DNA of 64,000 nucleotides from Microbacterium sp. MYb62 (GCF_002979475.1 NZ_PCOY01000005.1:124001-188000), one strand, 5' to 3'. Counted from the stretch's first letter, positions 32,416-41,519 are shown. The notes: generated by a model not told the origin, from the letters alone. Numbers and translations: made by a program.

Positions 32416-33503
32416 GCGGCACCGACGGCGGCGAGCGCAGCGAGAAGGCGACCGACAAGCATCTCGGCGAGGCCAGGAAGAAGGGGCGCCTGTCACGCAG
32501 CCAGGACCTCACGGCCTGGTTGGGCATCGGCGCGGCGGCGATCACCATGCCCGCGGCCATCGCCCTCGGCGCCTCGGCGGGGACCGAGCAGCTCCTCACC
32601 CTGACCTCTCTGGTCGACGCTCCCACACCGGAGGCGGCACTCGCCGCCCTCGGCCGCGGCCTCGCCTCCGTGCTCCCCACCCTCACCGTGATGCTGGCGG
32701 CGGTCGCCATCGTCACCCTGATCGGCGCGGTCATCCAGGGAGGAGTGCATCTGAAACCGCTCACCGGGCGCTTCGAGCAGTTCAACCTCGTCAACGGCAT
32801 GCGCCGGGTGTTCGGCATGCAGGCCCTCTGGGAGGGTGCCAAGGCGCTGATGAAGACCGCGGCGATCGGCATCGCGCTCTGGTTCGTGATCGCGAGCCTG
32901 ATGCCCGTGCTGACCGCGAGCGGCGCGCACTCGATCTCCCGTCTGCTCGGCATCGCGAGCGAGGGCACGGCCGCCCTGCTGCAGACCGCGATCGGCGTCG
33001 GGCTCGCGCTCGCGGTGATCGACATGTTCGTGGTGATGCGACGCAACCGCAAGCACACCCGCATGACCAAGCGCGAGATCCGCGACGAGAACAAGAACTC
33101 CGAGGGCGACCCGCTGATCCGCCAGCAGCGGCGTTCGCGCCAGCTCGCCGTGAGCAGGAACCGCATGATCGCCGCTGTCGCCGGCTCGGATGTCGTCGTG
33201 GTCAATCCGACCCACATCGCGGTCGCGCTGCGCTACGAACCCGGCCGCGCCGCCCCCAAGGTGGTCGCGAAGGGCAGCGGCGTGATCGCGGAGCGCATCC
33301 GTGACGAGGCCGTGCGCGCCGGGGTGCCGCTCGTGCGCGAGATCACCCTCGCCCGCGCCCTGCACGCCGCGTGCGAGCTCGGCCAGGAGATCCCCGAAGA
33401 CCTGTACAACGCCGTGGCCCGCGTGCTCGTGTTCGTCGATTCGCTGCGACGACGCGGAGCCGCCCGTGGCATCCACTCCCTTCCCTACCGGAGGACCGCA
33501 TGA
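32412..33503 (+). CDS. flhB: Flagellar export switch protein FlhB
   Basis: FlhB switches export from hook to filament substrates after autocleavage. The 363-residue protein has the N-terminal RSEKATDKHLGEARKKGRLS motif, four membrane helices, and the cytoplasmic domain with the NPTH autocleavage site in VVVNPTHIAVALRY (near residue 263), followed by PKVVAKGSGVIAERIRDEAV. It starts with GTG overlapping fliR and ends overlapping flhA, both by four bases. Confidence 0.96.
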   Translation: MSGTDGGERSEKATDKHLGEARKKGRLSRSQDLTAWLGIGAAAITMPAAIALGASAGTEQLLTLTSLVDAPTPEAALAALGRGLASVLPTLTVMLAAVAIVTLIGAVIQGGVHLKPLTGRFEQFNLVNGMRRVFGMQALWEGAKALMKTAAIGIALWFVIASLMPVLTASGAHSISRLLGIASEGTAALLQTAIGVGLALAVIDMFVVMRRNRKHTRMTKREIRDENKNSEGDPLIRQQRRSRQLAVSRNRMIAAVAGSDVVVVNPTHIAVALRYEPGRAAPKVVAKGSGVIAERIRDEAVRAGVPLVREITLARALHAACELGQEIPEDLYNAVARVLVFVDSLRRRGAARGIHSLPYRRTA

Positions 33504-35560
33504 GACAGCTGCTTCCCAAGCTCGGGGTGCCGATCGGCGTCGTGGGCATCATCATGCTCCTCGTCGTGCCGGTGCCGCCTTTCCTGCTCGACATCCTCAT
33601 CATCCTGAACATCATGTTCGCGCTCGTGATCCTGCTCACGTCGATGTTCGTGAAGAAGCCGCTCGACTTCTCGGTGTTCCCCTCGCTGCTGCTCGTGGCC
33701 ACCCTGTTCCGACTCGGCCTGAACGTCGCCTCGACCCGTCTGGTGCTCGGCGAAGCGTATGCGGGGCAGGTGATCGAGGCGTTCGGCGCGATCGCCGTCG
33801 GGGGCTCGCTCATCATCGGCGCCGTCGTGTTCCTCATCCTCGTCGTGATCCAGTTCGTCGTGGTCACGAAGGGTGCCGAGCGCGTCGCCGAGGTCGGTGC
33901 GCGATTCACCCTCGACGCGATGCCCGGCAAGCAGATGGCCATCGACGCCGACCTCAACGCCGGGCTGATCACCGATGCGGAGGCCCGCGAGCGCCGCGCC
34001 GAGGTGGCAGCCGAAGCCGACTTCTACGGGGCGATGGACGGTGCATCGAAGTTCGTGAAGGGCGATGCGATCGCCGGACTCGTCATCATCATCATCAACA
34101 TCGTCGGCGGCATCGCGATCGGCATCGTGCAGCATGGGATGACGATCGACGAGGCCGTGAGCACCTACAGCCTCCTCACGATCGGCGACGGGCTCGTCAC
34201 GCAGATCCCGGCCCTGCTGATGGCGGTCTCCACCGGCATGATCGTGACCCGCTCGACCGCGGAGACGGAGATGGGCACCGCGGCGTCCGCGCAGCTCGGA
34301 CAGTCCCGCAACGCGTTGATCATCGCCGGATGCGCGGCGATCATCATGTCGCTCATCCCGCACATGCCGATGCTGCCGTTCGTGGCGATCGGCGCTCTCC
34401 TCCTTCTCATCGCACAGCGCATCAAGGCGACGCAGAAGCGCGAGGATGCGGCGGCGGCGCAGAGCCCTTCGACCGCGCCGACGGACCAGCCGGAGGAGCT
34501 GATCGAGAAGATGCGCGTGCATCCGCTCGAGATCCTCCTCGCCCCGGACATCGTCGACCTCGTGACCGGCGGTCCGGACGACCTGCTGGCGCGGGTGAAG
34601 GCCCTCCGCCGCCGCATCGCGCTCGACCTCGGACTGATCACCCCACCCGTGCGCACGCGGGACAGCATCGAGCTGCCTCAGTCGACCTACGTCATCCGCA
34701 TCGCCGGTGTCGAGACGGGCCGTGGCACGGCGCCTGCCGGCTCCGTCCTCGCGCTCGGACAGGGGCTGGACAGCCTCCCCGGCACCGCGACGCTCGACCC
34801 GGTGTTCGGGCTCGAGGGCAAATGGATCCCGATGGAGATGCGCCACAGCGCCGAGTTCGCCGGTGCCACGGTGATCGACCGCGCGAGCGTGATCATCACG
34901 CACCTCTCCAGCGTGATCCACGCGCACGCGGCCCGTCTGCTGAGCCGCGAAGACGTGCGGCAGCTCACCGACGCCCTCAAGCAGGCCTCCCCCGCCGCGG
35001 TCGAGGAACTCACGCCGGCGCTGCTGTCGCTGGCCGAGGTGCAGCGCGTGCTGCAGGGTCTGCTCGCCGAGCGCGTGCCGATCAACGACCTCAGCCGCAT
35101 CTACGAGGCGCTGGCGCTGCGGGCCCGGACCTCCACCGAGCCGGAGGGCCTGATCGAGGCCGCGCGGGCCGCGCTCGGCCCCGCGATCGCCGCCCGGTTC
35201 GCCGATGCGGGCACGCTGCGAGTGGTGATGATCAACCCGCTCCTCGAGCAGGCGATGCTCGAGAGCCTGCGTCCGGGCGACGAGGGCACCCAGATCGTCT
35301 TCGATCCGCAGCGCATGGAGGCCGTCGTGGAATCCGTGAAGCAGGCCGTCTCCTCGGTGCGTGAGGGCGGAGAGCCGGTGCTGGTGTGCGCTCCGTCGCT
35401 GCGACCCGCGGTACGCCGACTCGTCTCGGCCCAGACCGACGGCCTTCCCGTCCTCTCGTACACCGAGGCGACCGCCGCCGCCCTCACGATCGAGACGGTC
35501 GGCGTCGTGCGGGACATCCCCGCGCCGTCGGTCGGCATCGTCCCGGCAGCACTAGGCTGA
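33500..35560 (+). CDS. flhA: Flagellar export gate protein FlhA
   Basis: FlhA is the proton-conducting export gate and chaperone receptor. The 686-residue protein has an eight-helix N-terminal half with the FHIPEP-family signature RFTLDAMPGKQMAIDADLNA (residues ~134-153) and the cytoplasmic nonameric-ring half from about residue 330. Length is normal. It overlaps flhB by four bases and is followed four bases later by csrA. No flhF or flhG is adjacent. Confidence 0.97.
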   Translation: MRQLLPKLGVPIGVVGIIMLLVVPVPPFLLDILIILNIMFALVILLTSMFVKKPLDFSVFPSLLLVATLFRLGLNVASTRLVLGEAYAGQVIEAFGAIAVGGSLIIGAVVFLILVVIQFVVVTKGAERVAEVGARFTLDAMPGKQMAIDADLNAGLITDAEARERRAEVAAEADFYGAMDGASKFVKGDAIAGLVIIIINIVGGIAIGIVQHGMTIDEAVSTYSLLTIGDGLVTQIPALLMAVSTGMIVTRSTAETEMGTAASAQLGQSRNALIIAGCAAIIMSLIPHMPMLPFVAIGALLLLIAQRIKATQKREDAAAAQSPSTAPTDQPEELIEKMRVHPLEILLAPDIVDLVTGGPDDLLARVKALRRRIALDLGLITPPVRTRDSIELPQSTYVIRIAGVETGRGTAPAGSVLALGQGLDSLPGTATLDPVFGLEGKWIPMEMRHSAEFAGATVIDRASVIITHLSSVIHAHAARLLSREDVRQLTDALKQASPAAVEELTPALLSLAEVQRVLQGLLAERVPINDLSRIYEALALRARTSTEPEGLIEAARAALGPAIAARFADAGTLRVVMINPLLEQAMLESLRPGDEGTQIVFDPQRMEAVVESVKQAVSSVREGGEPVLVCAPSLRPAVRRLVSAQTDGLPVLSYTEATAAALTIETVGVVRDIPAPSVGIVPAALG

Positions 35561-35564
35561 ACGA

Positions 35565-35816
35565 ATGCTGGTTTTGACGAGGCGGATCGGTGAAAGCGTG
35601 CGCATCGACGGCGACATCGAGATCACGCTGCTCGAGATCAAGGGCGACAGCGTGCGCATCGGCGTGCAGGCACCGCGCGAGACGCGCATCCAGCGGACCG
35701 AGATCATCGAGGCCGTCGTCGCCGAGAACGTGTCGGCCGCGGCCGAGACGGGTGCCGACGCGGAGGACGCCATCGCCGCAGCCCTCGCCAGAGGTCGCGA
35801 GTCCCGCACGCCGTAG
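35565..35816 (+). CDS. csrA: Translational regulator CsrA
   Basis: CsrA binds GGA-containing mRNA leaders and blocks or alters translation. The 83-residue product has the complete fold: MLVLTRRIGESVRIDGDIEI at the start and LEIKGDSVRIGVQAPRETRI with the RNA-binding Arg of the last strand. A 20-residue Ala-rich tail follows. It is the last gene of the fliM operon, four bases after flhA. FliW, its antagonist, is encoded at 2977-3348, and the flagellin leader has two candidate CsrA sites. Confidence 0.96.
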   Translation: MLVLTRRIGESVRIDGDIEITLLEIKGDSVRIGVQAPRETRIQRTEIIEAVVAENVSAAAETGADAEDAIAAALARGRESRTP

Positions 35817-35828
35817 TCGACCGCGATC

Positions 35829-36965
35829 TCAGACCCGCGACAGGTCCTCGGCGGTGGCCCGCTTCCACTGGTCGCCTCCTGCTGCCCGCGCTCTGACCGC
35901 CGCCCTGCTCGCCGCAGCGACGAGCGCGTCGTAGTCGAAGCCGACCACGGAGGCGGTCGCCCAGCCGATGCTCGCCGACGATCGGATCCCCGTCACCGTC
36001 GTCTCCCTGTCGATCACCGAGACGCGGGTCAGGATCGCTCGCAGGTGGTGTCGGACCGCCTCATCGTTGCCGCGGATGATGACGATCGCTCGGCCGTCCT
36101 CCACCCGATCGGCGTCGGCGGAGACCGGCAGGGCTTCCTGGATGTCGTGGTGGAATCGATCCACGATCAGGGTGAACGCCGCCCCCGTCGACGCCTCCCG
36201 CAGGTCGTCGGGGTCGTCCAGGCGGATGTCGAGGATGGACCACGGCTGATCGTTCTGTCCCTCCGCCTTCCGGAGCCGGCGGCGCGCCCGCTCCGCGACG
36301 TCGTCGACATCGCTCTTCTTCCCCTCCGCCCGCACCATCAGCACGAGGGTGAAAGCGGCGCAGGTGCTGACCACCACGGTGCCGACGGCGTTCATCCCGC
36401 GCAGCGCGCTCAGCTGCTCGTCGGTTCCGGCCCCGCCGGAGAGGAGGGCGGACACGGTGCTCACGACCGCGACCACCACGAGCCCGCACGACGCGAGCGC
36501 CAGCGGCAGCACGATGTCTCTGACAGCGGTGCGGTCGCGCAGCAGCTCATAGGCCACCAGGCCGCCGTAGACGGCGCTGCCGAGGAAGACGATCTGGAAG
36601 GAGGGCAGGTACCACGGCGTTCCTGCCGTCGACATCAGCAGGGCGGGAGCGATCAGGAGGAAGGGGACGACCAGCCACCAGCGCGCCCGCCGCCCGAAGT
36701 GCATCCGCAGACCGATCCAGACCAGCGGCTCGAAGCAGAGCAGAAGCGCCGAGGCGGCCCCGCGCAGCATCGGCTCCTCCGTCTGCTGCCCGGCGAGCCA
36801 CAGGTAGGCCCCGAGCACCCCCAGGCCGAAGGCGGATCCCCAGGTCACGGTCGCCCTGCTCGGGCGCGCGAGCGTGCACAGGCCGACGACCATGACGGTG
36901 AGCACGGTGACGACGGCCACCATGCTGGTCGTGACGTCGACGTTGACAGGTACGAGCGGGGTCAT
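35829..36965 (-). CDS. Membrane protein with degenerate GGDEF-like domain
   Basis: The 378-residue protein has about seven hydrophobic helices (residues ~10-215) and a C-terminal soluble domain. In that domain IRSSASIGWATASVVGFDYD (near residues 325-345) resembles the end of GGDEF domains (usually VTVSIGVA). The place of the catalytic GG(D/E)EF loop is held by DGRAIVIIRGND, so diguanylate cyclase activity is unlikely; a sensor or c-di-GMP-related scaffold is possible. It overlaps the upstream histidine kinase by four bases and converges on csrA with 12 bases between. Confidence 0.7.
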   Translation of the reverse strand: MTPLVPVNVDVTTSMVAVVTVLTVMVVGLCTLARPSRATVTWGSAFGLGVLGAYLWLAGQQTEEPMLRGAASALLLCFEPLVWIGLRMHFGRRARWWLVVPFLLIAPALLMSTAGTPWYLPSFQIVFLGSAVYGGLVAYELLRDRTAVRDIVLPLALASCGLVVVAVVSTVSALLSGGAGTDEQLSALRGMNAVGTVVVSTCAAFTLVLMVRAEGKKSDVDDVAERARRRLRKAEGQNDQPWSILDIRLDDPDDLREASTGAAFTLIVDRFHHDIQEALPVSADADRVEDGRAIVIIRGNDEAVRHHLRAILTRVSVIDRETTVTGIRSSASIGWATASVVGFDYDALVAAASRAAVRARAAGGDQWKRATAEDLSRV

Positions 36966-38560
36966 GCCTGCGGCTCCTTCGAAGAACGCTGCGGGAAGCG
37001 CAGCGTGACCCGGGTGCCGCCCCCGACTTCGCTGGCGACGTCGATGCTGCCGTCATGCGCGCCGACGATGTCGCGCACGATGCCCATGCCGAGGCCCGTC
37101 CCGCTGATGCCGGCCCGCACGGCCTTCTCGGTGCGGAAGTAGGGCTCGAACACCCGCGCCAGGTCTTCCGGTGCCATTCCGAATCCATCGTCGACGATCA
37201 TGAGCTGCGCGTGCCCCGTCGGCGCCACGCCGAGGTCGACGTCGATGCTGCCGCCGGGCGGGGTGTACTTGGCGGCGTTGCTGAGCAGGTTGTCGAGCAC
37301 CTGCCGCAGCCGGAACGCGTCGCCGGAGATCACGAGGCGCTCCGCCCCCACGATCCGGAGCACCTGCCTGCTTCCCGAGATGACCGGCGCGTACGAAGCC
37401 GCGGCGGCTTCGACGAGCTCGCGCAGATCCACGGACTCGAACGGCTCCTGCGCAGTGCGGCTCGTCTGCTGGAGGATGCTCGCGACGAGATCCTGCATGC
37501 GCTCGCCCGCATGCGCGATGATCTCGAGCTGCGCGGGGACGCGTCCGGGGAGGTCGTCGCGCTCACGGAGCAGGTCGACGTGACCGACGATCGCGGTGAG
37601 GGGGTTGCGCAGCTCATGCGAGACGACCGCGTTGAAGGCCCGACGCTCCTCGTCGACCTCGAGCAGAGCGGTCACGTCGTCGATCACGACGAGCGTGATG
37701 TCCACACCCTCTCCCGCGCTGGCCATCGACTGCGTGCTCACCTCGAGCGCGCGCCACTGTCCCGCCCCGTCGAAGAGCCACACCCGTTCGGCGCGCAGCT
37801 TCTCGCCACCGGCGGCCCTGGCGAGGGAGGTGCGCGACGGCGAGAGCGCCGTGCCGCGTCTGGCGTCGTACTCGACCGCTGCCGAGGGGAGTGCCGCACC
37901 GAAGCGGTCGCGTCCGTAGAGCACGCGGTACGCGTCGTTCATCTGGAGCACGCGTCCCTCCGCGGTGACGACGACGAGGGCGACGCTCAGCGCATCGACG
38001 ATCTGGATCACCCGCCGTTGGTTCGCCTCCGCCCGCTCCGCGGCGCGGTTCACCTGCTCCGAGCGACGTTGCAGCAGCCGGCGCGCGGCACGCGAGCGCT
38101 GTGCGCCGATACGGACGGTCACGCCCAGGAACCCGAGGGTGATGACGAGGGTGAGCAGGCGCAGGAGGATGTCGGCGGGCGCGCCGCTCCGCTCCGCGAA
38201 CAGCACGAGCGTGGCGCTGATGAACGCGATACCGCCGAGCACCCACGGCATCGTGAAGTACGTCGCCAGCCAGACCACGGGGAAGACCCAGAGGAAGCCG
38301 AGCCGGATGTCGGGCGCGTTGGTGGTGAACCCGACCGCGAGGGCGTCCAGGAGGGGCACGGCGACCGCCGCGGCGCGCGGGAGCCGATGCCAGGGCACCG
38401 CGAGGGTCAGCAACGTGGTCACGATCACCAGAGCGACCCCGGCGACGATGAGCGGGTTGGCGAATGTCTGCGGTTTGAAGGCGGTGATCATGACGACGAT
38501 GGCCACGATGCTGCCCGTGAACACCAGCTGCCAGCGCCAGATAGACACAGTGCGGACCAT
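36962..38560 (-). CDS. Membrane PAS-domain sensor histidine kinase
   Basis: The 532-residue kinase has about six membrane helices (residues ~8-150), a short coiled linker, a PAS-like domain (~185-300), and a HisKA box with phospho-acceptor His315 in FNAVVSHELRNPLTAIVGHV. The HATPase domain has the N box NLLSNAAKYTPPGGS, G1 VDDGFGMAPEDL and G2 GTGLGMGIVRDIV. It is translationally coupled to the GGDEF-like gene. The response regulator at 38772-39566 is the likely partner, but a strong terminator and a 211-bp gap separate them. Confidence 0.92.
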   Translation of the reverse strand: MVRTVSIWRWQLVFTGSIVAIVVMITAFKPQTFANPLIVAGVALVIVTTLLTLAVPWHRLPRAAAVAVPLLDALAVGFTTNAPDIRLGFLWVFPVVWLATYFTMPWVLGGIAFISATLVLFAERSGAPADILLRLLTLVITLGFLGVTVRIGAQRSRAARRLLQRRSEQVNRAAERAEANQRRVIQIVDALSVALVVVTAEGRVLQMNDAYRVLYGRDRFGAALPSAAVEYDARRGTALSPSRTSLARAAGGEKLRAERVWLFDGAGQWRALEVSTQSMASAGEGVDITLVVIDDVTALLEVDEERRAFNAVVSHELRNPLTAIVGHVDLLRERDDLPGRVPAQLEIIAHAGERMQDLVASILQQTSRTAQEPFESVDLRELVEAAAASYAPVISGSRQVLRIVGAERLVISGDAFRLRQVLDNLLSNAAKYTPPGGSIDVDLGVAPTGHAQLMIVDDGFGMAPEDLARVFEPYFRTEKAVRAGISGTGLGMGIVRDIVGAHDGSIDVASEVGGGTRVTLRFPQRSSKEPQA

Positions 38561-38732
38561 CAGCGCTCACCCTCCCCGTCGAACCTCAGCTTTGCCGCAA
38601 GATTACTCAAAGATCGGTCGAGCCCGCTCTTCGGGTGGCCCCGTCGCTCTAGCATTCTGAGTGGGGGCCGATACTGCGACTGGGGAACAACGCAGACGCT
38701 GGGGCCAGGCGAGTGGGGATTCGCAGGCAACC

Positions 38733-38760
38733 GGGACCGCGGCTGGGGAGCCGCGGTCCC
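38733..38760 (-). terminator. Terminator hairpin after the response regulator
   Basis: A perfect 12-base-pair stem (38733-38744 with 38749-38760) closes a GGGG loop (plus-strand view), 11 bases beyond the response-regulator stop. It should end the alr-tsaE-regulator transcript before the kinase gene. Confidence 0.75.
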
Positions 38761-38771
38761 GCCCCTCGGTG

Positions 38772-39566
38772 TCACAGGTCTTCGGCGGGCGTGAGCCGGT
38801 AGCCGACACCGCGCACCGTCTCGATGTACCGCGGACTCGTCGTGCTGTCGCCGAGCTTGCGCCGCAGGTTGGCGATGTGCGTCTCGATCGCCCGCTTGTC
38901 CGGCTCGCTCACATAGTCGTTCGACCCCTCCGGAGATCCGCGCAGTCCGCGCGCGAGATCGGCTTTGCTGCATACGCGCAGCTTCGCCTCGAGCAGGGCG
39001 GCGAGCAGATCGAACTCGGTGGGCGTCAGGTCGATCCGCTTCTGACCGATCAGGACCAGCCGTGTGTCGAGGTCGAGGCTCAGGTCGCGATGCACCCTGC
39101 CTCGCCAGGTCAGGACCGTGGCGCCGTCTGCCGCGGGGTCGGGATCCGCCGGGCGCGGAGCCTCGGCGAGGCGCGGATCCGCGAGACGAGGACGTCGGAG
39201 CAGCGCTTCGATCCGGGCACGGAGCTCACGCGGCCGGAACGGCTTGACGAGGTACTCGTCCGCTCCGGAGGTGAGCCCGAGGACCACATCGGACTCGTCG
39301 GAGAGTGCGGAGAGCATGATGATGAACGTGTCGCTGATCCGCCGGATGCGGCGGGCGACCTCGAAGCCGTCGATGCCCGGCAGGTTGATGTCGAGGGTCG
39401 TGATGACCGGACGATTCCGCTCGATGGCCGCGAGCCCCTCCAACCCGGAGCCGGCGAGGACGGTCTCGAAGCCGGCAGCGAGGAAGACCTCGTCCAGGAG
39501 CGAGCGCACTCCCGGATCGTCTTCGATGATGACGGCGACGAGTGCGGATGCCGATCCCGCCGTCAT
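38772..39566 (-). CDS. OmpR/PhoB-type response regulator
   Basis: The 264-residue protein has a receiver domain (residues ~8-125) with Glu15-Asp16-Asp17, phospho-acceptor Asp59 (TLDINLPG), Ser86 and Lys108 (VKPF). A winged-helix DNA-binding domain follows (~165-260; LTPTEFDLLAALLEAKLRVC, HIANLRRKLGD, YIETVRGVGYRL). ATG 39566 overlaps the tsaE stop by four bases, so its translation is coupled to a tRNA-modification gene. The kinase at 36962-38560 is the obvious partner. Confidence 0.93.
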   Translation of the reverse strand: MTAGSASALVAVIIEDDPGVRSLLDEVFLAAGFETVLAGSGLEGLAAIERNRPVITTLDINLPGIDGFEVARRIRRISDTFIIMLSALSDESDVVLGLTSGADEYLVKPFRPRELRARIEALLRRPRLADPRLAEAPRPADPDPAADGATVLTWRGRVHRDLSLDLDTRLVLIGQKRIDLTPTEFDLLAALLEAKLRVCSKADLARGLRGSPEGSNDYVSEPDKRAIETHIANLRRKLGDSTTSPRYIETVRGVGYRLTPAEDL

Positions 39567-40060
39567 GCGATCGTCTCGCGCGTGATGGTGACGATCCGCG
39601 GAGCATCGGCGTCGAGCTCCGACGGGTCCAGCGCTGACGGGTCGAGGTCCGAGGCACCGACCGGACGCTCGAGCTCGATATCCCACCAGGAGTCGGCCAA
39701 CTCCTCCGCCATGCCCCGCCCCCACTCGATGACCACCACCGAACGCCCGAGGTCGAGATCGAGGTCGTCGAGCTCCGCCCCCGATCCGAGCCGGTAGGCG
39801 TCGACGTGCACGAGGGGCGCGCGGCCGATCAGGGACGGATGCGTGCGGGCGATCACGAAGGTCGGGCTCTGCACGGGGCCGCGCACACCGAGCCCCTGCG
39901 CGAGCCCGCGGGTGAAGGTCGTCTTCCCCGCACCGAGCGGACCGGTGAGGATGAGCAGGTCCCCGGCCTCCAGCTGCTCGCCGATCCGGAACCCCAGCTG
40001 CTCCATCTCGTCGGTGGTCGCGATCTCCCGACGACCGAGGAATGCCGGATCGACGCTCAT
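39563..40060 (-). CDS. tsaE: t6A biosynthesis ATPase TsaE
   Basis: TsaE is the P-loop ATPase that drives the TsaB-TsaD cycle of t6A synthesis. The 165-residue protein has Walker A GPLGAGKTTF at residues 40-49, the PTFVIARTHP segment, and the HVDAYRLGSGAELDDLDLD/IEWGRGM blocks. ATG 40060 overlaps alr by four bases. In related genomes tsaB follows directly; here tsaB is about 36.6 kb away and a response-regulator gene takes its place. Confidence 0.95.
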   Translation of the reverse strand: MSVDPAFLGRREIATTDEMEQLGFRIGEQLEAGDLLILTGPLGAGKTTFTRGLAQGLGVRGPVQSPTFVIARTHPSLIGRAPLVHVDAYRLGSGAELDDLDLDLGRSVVVIEWGRGMAEELADSWWDIELERPVGASDLDPSALDPSELDADAPRIVTITRETIA

Positions 40061-41163
40061 GAGGACCGCCGGGGCACTCGGGGGCCGATGCGCGTCACGA
40101 TCTCGTAGTTGATGGTGTCCGCGGCGTCCGCCCACTCCGTCGCGGAGGGCACCCCGAGGGTGGGGTCGCCGAACAGCACCACTTCGTCGCCGATCGAGAC
40201 CGGCCGGTCGCCCACGTCGACCACGAACTGGTCCATCGCGATCCGTCCGACGTTCACGAACCGACGCCCGCCGATCGAGACGGGGAGCTTGCCGGAGGCG
40301 TTCCGCGGCACACCGTCGGCATATCCGAGCGGGACGAGGACCAGGGTCGTGTCGCGGTCGGTGCGGTGGTCGTAGCCGTACGAGACGCCCGTCCCCGCCG
40401 GCACCCGGCGGACCGCCGCGATCGCGCCACGGAGGGTCATCGCGGGGCGCAGACCGAGTTCGGCGGAGCTGCGGTCGTCGAACGGGGAGAGTCCGAAGAG
40501 TCCGACGCCGATCCGCACCGCATCCAGGCGCATCTCCGGGAGGTCGATCGCCGCCGCGGTGGCGGCGATGTGACGGATCTCGGGGCGGATGCCGAAGGAT
40601 GCCGCCGCGGCGACCCCTTCCTCGAACTTCGCGAGGGCTGCTCGATCGTCTTCCACCGAGGTGTTGGACAGATGGCTGAACAGTCCCACGATGCGCAGGC
40701 GTCCGATGCGCTCGAGGCGAGCGGCTTCGGCGAGCACGCGCCCCCAGTCGGCCGGGGCGATGCCGTTGCGCGACAGCCCGGTCTCGAACTTCAGGTGCAC
40801 CCCGACCGGACGGTCGACCGCCGCCGCGGCGGCCGCGGCCTCGAGCTGGTCGAAGGACGAGATCCCGACCTCGACCCCCTGCGCGGCAGCATGCTCGAAC
40901 CGCTCCCCCGGCGCGTGCAGCCACGCCATGATCGGCGCGTGCACGCCCTGTCTGCGAAGTTCGAGCGCTTCGGGGATCTCGGCGACCCCGATGCGGGTCG
41001 CGCCGGCGGCGAGGGCCGCGACCGCCGCTGTCGCCGCGCCGTGGCCGTAGGCGTTGGCCTTGACGACCGCGATCACCTCGACTCCGGTGAGTCGACGGAA
41101 ATGCCGCACGTTGTCGGCGATGGCATCGAGGTCGATGGTCGCCTCGCGGAAGGGAACGGTCAC
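40057..41163 (-). CDS. alr: Alanine racemase
   Basis: This PLP enzyme makes D-alanine for peptidoglycan. The 368-residue protein has the PLP-lysine motif VVKANAYGHG (Lys35). The catalytic Tyr region of the C-terminal domain is GVSYGYDHRT, followed by LVPLGYADGVPRNAS and VGRIAMDQFVVDVGD. Length is standard. It overlaps acpS upstream and tsaE downstream by four bases each. Confidence 0.97.
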   Translation of the reverse strand: MTVPFREATIDLDAIADNVRHFRRLTGVEVIAVVKANAYGHGAATAAVAALAAGATRIGVAEIPEALELRRQGVHAPIMAWLHAPGERFEHAAAQGVEVGISSFDQLEAAAAAAAVDRPVGVHLKFETGLSRNGIAPADWGRVLAEAARLERIGRLRIVGLFSHLSNTSVEDDRAALAKFEEGVAAAASFGIRPEIRHIAATAAAIDLPEMRLDAVRIGVGLFGLSPFDDRSSAELGLRPAMTLRGAIAAVRRVPAGTGVSYGYDHRTDRDTTLVLVPLGYADGVPRNASGKLPVSIGGRRFVNVGRIAMDQFVVDVGDRPVSIGDEVVLFGDPTLGVPSATEWADAADTINYEIVTRIGPRVPRRSS

Positions 41164-41519
41164 AGCGGGTCTCCTTCGGCGACGACGAACGCGGCGGCGA
41201 GTCCCGCGTCGTGGGTCAAGGTCAGGTGCAGAGTGCGGATGCCGCGCTCCTCGACGACGGCGGCGGTCGAGCCGGAGAGGACGAAGTGCGGACGTCCGGA
41301 GGGTTCGGACGCGATCTCGATCTCGGTCCAGTGCACGCCGTCAGATCCGCCGAGCGCCTTGATCAGTGCTTCCTTGGCGGCGTAGCGCGCCGCGAGCGAC
41401 GGGAGGCGGAGTCCGCGCTCGGACGGAGCGAAGAGTCGTTCCCGCAACCGCGGCGTCCGTGTCATCGTCCGCTCGAATCGTGGGATGTCCACGAGGTCGA
41501 TGCCGGTGCCGATGATCAC
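41160..41519 (-). CDS. acpS: Holo-[acyl-carrier-protein] synthase AcpS
   Basis: AcpS attaches 4'-phosphopantetheine from CoA to acyl carrier protein. The 119-residue product starts MIIGTGIDLVDIPRFERTM and has the magnesium/CoA motif RYAAKEALIKALGG near residues 65-78. The size is that of the small trimeric AcpS type. It heads the acpS-alr-tsaE-regulator operon. Upstream lies a repeat-rich 374-bp gap. Confidence 0.95.
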   Translation of the reverse strand: MIIGTGIDLVDIPRFERTMTRTPRLRERLFAPSERGLRLPSLAARYAAKEALIKALGGSDGVHWTEIEIASEPSGRPHFVLSGSTAAVVEERGIRTLHLTLTHDAGLAAAFVVAEGDPL

